Source: Thermodesulfobacteriota bacterium
Lineage (GTDB): Bacteria; Desulfobacterota; Syntrophobacteria; BM002
Length of the DNA stretch: 9,239 nucleotides
Assembly (NCBI GenBank): GCA_947259475.1
Contig: CAMYLW010000067.1
Span: forward strand, 1 to 9,239
Direction: 5' to 3'
In this document: one piece after another, positions 5,838 to 9,239 of the stretch
Layout of the letters: each line of letters starts with the position of its first letter
Numbering within the stretch: position 1 is the stretch's first letter
Notes under the pieces: model-generated
Database searches by the model: none
What the model saw: the letters and a program-made list of their open reading frames with translations, nothing else
What the model was told of the DNA's origin: nothing
Made by a program: the position numbers and the translations under genes

Positions 5838-5990
5838 TGGTCAGTTGTCCGTTGCAGAAAAGCGCAAAGGGCATCCTTCGACAGGCTCAGGACAGGTAGA
5901 TCATAGCGCGAAGCGGATGATTAGATGATAACAAAACGCTCTGCGCTCTGGGCTTTGCTCTATGCGGCGAACGGAGTGAGCTATAACGCT
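5838..5990. repeat. Intergenic repeat-like region between prs and the NUDIX gene
   Basis: The gap contains CCTTCGACAGGCTCAGGA (5875-5892), a partly palindromic word that, from general knowledge, recurs between genes in many bacterial genomes. It also holds GTCAGTGGTCAGTTGTCC (5833-5850) and the low-complexity run GCTCTGCGCTCTGGGCTTTG (5938-5957). No gene is seen. Boundaries and family assignment are approximate because no second copy is inside the window. Confidence 0.4.
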
Positions 5991-6005
5991 TAGAAGGAGA
6001 AGGAT

Positions 6006-6455
6006 ATGATGAAGGGCCTTGCCTGTCCGCACTGTGGCGAGCTGGTATCCAAATACAGAAATCCCTTGCCCACAGTGGACATTATCATTGAGCTGGAAGA
6101 CAAAGGGATCGTCCTGATTCAGCGGGCCAAAGAGCCCCCTGGCTGGGCTATCCCGGGCGGATTTGTGGATTACGGCGAATCCCTGGAGGAGGCGGCCCGG
6201 CGGGAAGCCCGCGAAGAGACCTCTTTGGATGTGGAGTTACTCGGGCAACTTGGTGCTTACTCTGCGCCCGACCGCGATCCGAGACACCACACCATTACTG
6301 TGGTTTTTCTGGCCCGAGCCGGAGGTGAACCGAAGGCCAGAGACGATGCGAGAGAGGTGGGGGTGTTTCCTGAAAAAGATTTGCCCTCACCCCTGGCCTT
6401 CGATCACGATCAGATTTTGACTGACTATTTTGTTCACAAGAAGAGGCGGCAGTAA
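6006..6455 (+). CDS. NUDIX hydrolase (ADP-ribose/nucleotide-type)
   Basis: A 149-residue cytosolic hydrolase of nucleoside diphosphate-linked compounds. The Nudix box runs from G52 to L74: G52, E58, then R66-E67 and E70-E71 match GX5EX7REUXEEXGU and supply the metal-binding glutamates. The consensus glycine after the EE pair is serine (S73). [15 protein letters not shown] (44-58) is the typical lead-in. Residues 7-10 are CPHC, a two-cysteine knuckle, followed by [14 protein letters not shown]; no second pair is seen, so full zinc binding is unsure. The start has a strong AAGGAG six bases upstream; ATG 6009 immediately follows and could be used instead. The substrate cannot be told from sequence; ADP-ribose or an oxidised nucleotide is possible. 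It may share transcripts with prs, but the 188-base gap argues for its own promoter. Confidence 0.9.
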   Translation: MMKGLACPHCGELVSKYRNPLPTVDIIIELEDKGIVLIQRAKEPPGWAIPGGFVDYGESLEEAARREAREETSLDVELLGQLGAYSAPDRDPRHHTITVVFLARAGGEPKARDDAREVGVFPEKDLPSPLAFDHDQILTDYFVHKKRRQ

Positions 6456-6487
6456 CACTTCCCCGCAATAATCCTGCCACCATGTAA

Positions 6488-6502
6488 ATGTAGTTTCTAC
6501 AT
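6488..6502. terminator. Small hairpin between convergent NUDIX and cti genes
   Basis: ATGTAG (6488-6493) and CTACAT (6497-6502) pair perfectly over a TTT loop in the 97-base gap between the convergent NUDIX gene and cti. It is AT-rich with no T-run on either side, so a terminator role is only a suggestion. Confidence 0.2.
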
Positions 6503-6552
6503 CTCCATATGTTGATCTGCTGTATCTATTCTAGTGCCTACCGATCCCCGAT

Positions 6553-8896
6553 TTACCATTTAAAGTGAGCATCCGATTTCTCGGCAATCCGGTTGAAACG
6601 ATACATATCAAACAGACCTGCTTCCACCGGTTCGTCCTTGAGATATTTCTGGTAGTGCCAGTCTGCCTCCTCCCAGAAATTCGGACTGGTTCTTCTAACG
6701 GCATACTTTCTGGCAACATTGTAGTAGCTGAGTTGATCTCTGATTGTGAGAAAACTTTCAACAAACTCCTCTATGTCATCTATCTGAACTCGAACGAATG
6801 AGTTTGGATAGCTGCCCGTATAACCCTTGACTATGGTGAGGGTGTCGTCTTTAACAATGCGCCTTCTCTCCTCTTCAAACATGAATGAATTGTTGCTCAG
6901 AGCCTTGTTGCGGATAACGGTATAGGCCAGGTCTTTATCCTTATTACCGGTAACAACATGAATAAAGGCCAAATCCTGGACCACCTGTATCTCAGGGCCG
7001 CGGAGTCCCGTCACTTTTTGCAGGGCCAAGTCTGCTCTCTGTTCAAGTGGCCCTGTATTTTTATCAACACAGTTTTTTTCCGGGCAGCGGTTCAAGTAGT
7101 CTTTCGGACCAGCAGCTGGTCCCGCATGCACAAGTATCTGTTCAAAAAATTCCTTTTTGGGATCGTTTGTCCTGTAGACAATTCCGGTGTCCCATTTAAG
7201 CCCCCGAAGAGGGTCCTCCAGGTGAATCTTATGTTCGGCCCTGGCGCCCTTATACCACTCTGCTCTTATCTCGACGCGCTTATCCTTTGGCAGGAAGCTC
7301 AGAAAATTATTCTCTCCCTCCATGCGGAGCAAGTCCATATAAAGCCGAGTTTCGAGTTGATGCCCCACATTGCCAAACACGTTAAAATCGACGACTAGCA
7401 GATAGTGGATCCTTTCAAGCAGCGGATAGTCAATCACCCAGCCGGTTTTGGGTGTATCTCCCACAAAACCCTTTGCCACGCTGGCACTGTCAAAATGCCT
7501 GAAAATCGTTAACAGCGCATTTCTATTGTGGCCGGCACCGTTCCAGATATAAGTTATATCATTTCCCTTTTTAGCCGGATCCAGTTTTGCAAGATACTTT
7601 CCCTTGGCATCCAGATATTTTTCTTGCTTACTCTGATAGTCAACCACTACTGGGAGAACCTCGATGTTTAGTTTATCTTCCCCGCTGGCCGGTAAGTCCA
7701 GATAATCACTCATACTGGCGATAAAGGCTGTATCATTGCTGATGGTGTCCTTCTCCGGATCAAAAAAGGCAATAAAGAATTGGTCATTTGAACCGGTAAC
7801 GGGATATAGCAGGCAGAGCCGCAAAAGTCTTGAAGGGATTGGAGGTTATTTGGGGATCATAGGGCGGCAGCTTGTTTACCTCATAATTGTCCTGCAGAAA
7901 GAGCTGCCGGTAGCGCTCCATTTTTTTCCTGTTCATCCGATAAACAATGTGATTTTTTGACACAATGGTTGATTCTACTTTCCGCAACCGGTAGTAGAAT
8001 TTTGCAACCCCGGGATCGTCATAAGGTCTTACTGTATTGATCTCAATCACCGGTTCTCCTGGAGCCGTTTTAGATCGAACCAGCCGGTAAAACTCCCGGT
8101 CCGGCAACGTATCAAAATGGATATGGCCCATAAACAGATGTTCATAAATGTAGCGTGACACCAGCTGCTGCTTCAGTGAAGTGCCGTTATAGAATTCCTC
8201 CCACTGGTTTATAATTTTCTTGGCCTTAGCCGACATCGGTGGCCGCGGCGTAATCAGCCCCCCCTGTCTCAGCCATTCTACAATTGTCTTATGCTCCTTT
8301 TCGGTCAGTCCGGGCAGCGCATACGGCATTCCCCACAGAGGATATTTTTTCTTGTATTCACTGAAATCTTCCGCAGTTGTACAGATCTGTTTTCTGTCAA
8401 GACTGATATCAAAACTGGCCGGCAGAAGTTCCGTCTCCGGCAGGGGATTCTCTTTTTTCAGCTGCAAGAGCAGATTGACCACGGAGTCTTCAAGATTTGC
8501 CTGCGGGGTCTGATCCCTCTCGTTGAGAACAGGATGGAAACCCATCTGGCGCCATTCTTCCACTGAATTCGCATCAATAAACAGCCGGGTCGGCTTTTCC
8601 GGTCTCAATCTGGCAGTGTAGACTAGCTTTGTGGTGCCACCCCGCTCAAGTCCTTCATAACAGGTGAGCTTCAGCTGGCATGGCGCATCATAACAGCCGT
8701 GGCACACATCACAGCGACGCTCCAGGATGGGTTGCACATCATTATGAAAAGAAACCTCACCAGGTTTATAAGCACTAACAGTCCGATCCACAGTTTGCAC
8801 AGGCCCGTATTTCCTATTAAATTTTGCAGTTCTGTAGGCACTGCATCCGGCCACAATGAGCAGTGCCAGGATAAAATAGACAGTAGCTCTTTTCAT
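6553..8896 (-). pseudogene. cti: Fatty-acid cis/trans isomerase, disrupted by internal deletion and frameshift
   Basis: Cti converts cis-unsaturated phospholipid acyl chains to trans in the envelope, stiffening membranes under solvent or heat stress. The first part (8896 to 7784, 370 codons) begins with a lipoprotein signal (hydrophobic core, then VAGC with C18). It carries the haem-c motif CDVCH (62-66) in the family signature CHGCYDAPCQLKL, later YPLWGMPYALPGLTEKEH and RPYDDPGVAKFYYRL, and stops just after NPFKTFAALPAISRYRF. The second part, in another frame, resumes at NDQFFIAFFDPEKDTIS and continues to 6553 with FRHFDSASVAKGFVGDTPKT and LLERIHYLL followed by GNVGHQLETRLYMD. Compared with the Pseudomonas family pattern as I remember it, about 27 residues including a GPVCRGQ-like segment are missing between RYRF and NDQFF. 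GGGAG seven bases before the ATG supports the start. Both halves are otherwise intact, suggesting a recent lesion or an assembly problem. Confidence 0.85.
7784..7792 (-). other. Deletion/frameshift junction in cti
   Basis: On the minus strand the first reading frame ends with the phenylalanine codon at 7790-7792, a lysine codon and TGA (7784-7786). The second frame has its homologous asparagine codon at 7786-7788. One base (7789) is left over, so the lost segment is not a multiple of three; 27 missing codons would mean about 80 bases. The exact breakpoint cannot be fixed without a relative's sequence. Confidence 0.65.
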
Positions 8897-8930
8897 GAGT
8901 TAACTCCCGTCTTTGATGAACGTTTGGCGC

Positions 8931-9239
8931 TCAGCGCTGAGCAGAGATCCTTATCTTCTTGATAGCCCCCGGCCCTATATTGACAAACTCCGGTACATTG
9001 GCGGCATAGTGATTATCGCTGAGCCGGGATAAGCATACCGGAGGACTGTCAGCTCCGTTTTCATCAATGTGGGTCAGAAAAATTTCGGTAAAAGGAGTGT
9101 TGGCCTTGGAACTGAACAGCATCCATTTTCCATTGGGCGAAAAGCTGTGCCAGGAGTTGAGAAGCTCACGGTTGCAGCGCATCCTTCGAGCCTCGCCTCC
9201 GGCTGCAGGTATGATGAAAAGCTCGCTATCCGGCTGGAG
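8931..9239 (-). CDS. TolB/PD40-like beta-propeller protein, C-terminal part (partial)
   Basis: The minus-strand frame is open from the window edge to TGA at 8931-8933, giving the last 102 residues of a longer protein. SELFIIPAAGGEARRM resembles the end of one propeller blade. NSWHSFSPNGKWMLFSSK matches the PD40 pattern (W-x-FSPDGK-x-hydrophobic-F-S), and EIFLTHIDENGADSPPVCLS forms the next blade. The ending (AANVPEFVNI, then a short basic tail) fits the C-terminus of periplasmic or outer-membrane-associated TolB-like propellers. The ATG at 9182 is internal to a blade and is not the start. The gene ends 34 bases before cti on the same strand, so the two probably share a transcript. Its exact role is unknown. 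Confidence 0.75.
   Translation of the reverse strand, partial: LQPDSELFIIPAAGGEARRMRCNRELLNSWHSFSPNGKWMLFSSKANTPFTEIFLTHIDENGADSPPVCLSRLSDNHYAANVPEFVNIGPGAIKKIRISAQR

Noticed and set aside
7784..7824. Programmed ribosomal frameshift joining the two cti frames
   Set aside because: No slippery heptamer or downstream structure is evident, and a block of conserved residues is missing at the junction, which frameshifting would not restore.
1..9239. CRISPR array, transposase, phage or defence system
   Set aside because: No regularly spaced direct repeats with unique spacers and no proteins resembling transposases, integrases, nucleases or toxin-antitoxin pairs were seen.

Overview
The window looks like chromosomal DNA of a Gram-negative bacterium, most likely a member of the Desulfobacterota (deltaproteobacteria). 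The evidence is a lipoprotein-type fatty-acid cis/trans isomerase with a haem-c motif, a periplasmic TlpA-like thioredoxin, purine-rich Shine-Dalgarno sites, and almost every gap between genes filled by a different short palindromic or repetitive element. The lineage is an inference from gene content and repeat style; no rRNA or other marker is present.

Layout. Bases 1-117 hold the possible 3' end of an upstream gene. A short palindromic, MITE-like element occupies 149-301. Two plus-strand genes follow: an ATP-grasp-like ligase (424-1812, GTG start chosen by its ribosome binding site) and a class I SAM-dependent methyltransferase (2073-2849), separated by an AT-rich GAA/TTC repeat (about 1843-2012). 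Two minus-strand genes come next: a two-helix small membrane protein (2905-3111) and a TlpA/ResA-like thioredoxin (3331-3831), with a cluster of GC hairpins between them. A 268-base divergent control region (3832-4099) separates the thioredoxin gene from a plus-strand group: a minimal SlyD-like FKBP protein with a Cys/His tail (4100-4468), ribose-phosphate pyrophosphokinase prs (4864-5817) and a NUDIX hydrolase (6006-6455). The last 2.7 kb is on the minus strand: the 3' end of a TolB/PD40-like beta-propeller gene (running in from beyond base 9239 and ending at 8931), followed 34 bases later by cti, a fatty-acid cis/trans isomerase gene that is broken.

How the genes relate. prs is the only core housekeeping gene. 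The other plus-strand genes are loosely spaced and do not form a tight operon. The thioredoxin-like protein and the FKBP-like protein are divergently transcribed and both may act on protein folding or redox state, but in different compartments. The propeller gene and cti look like one transcription unit for a periplasmic or outer-membrane envelope function.

The most notable observation is the cti locus. Both halves are well conserved, but a segment of roughly 27 codons is missing at the middle junction (near base 7789) and the frame is shifted there, so the gene appears to be inactivated by a small deletion. No CRISPR array, defence island, phage, IS transposase or biosynthetic cluster is visible. 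The remaining interest lies in the repeats, the divergent regulatory region and the unusual FKBP-like protein.
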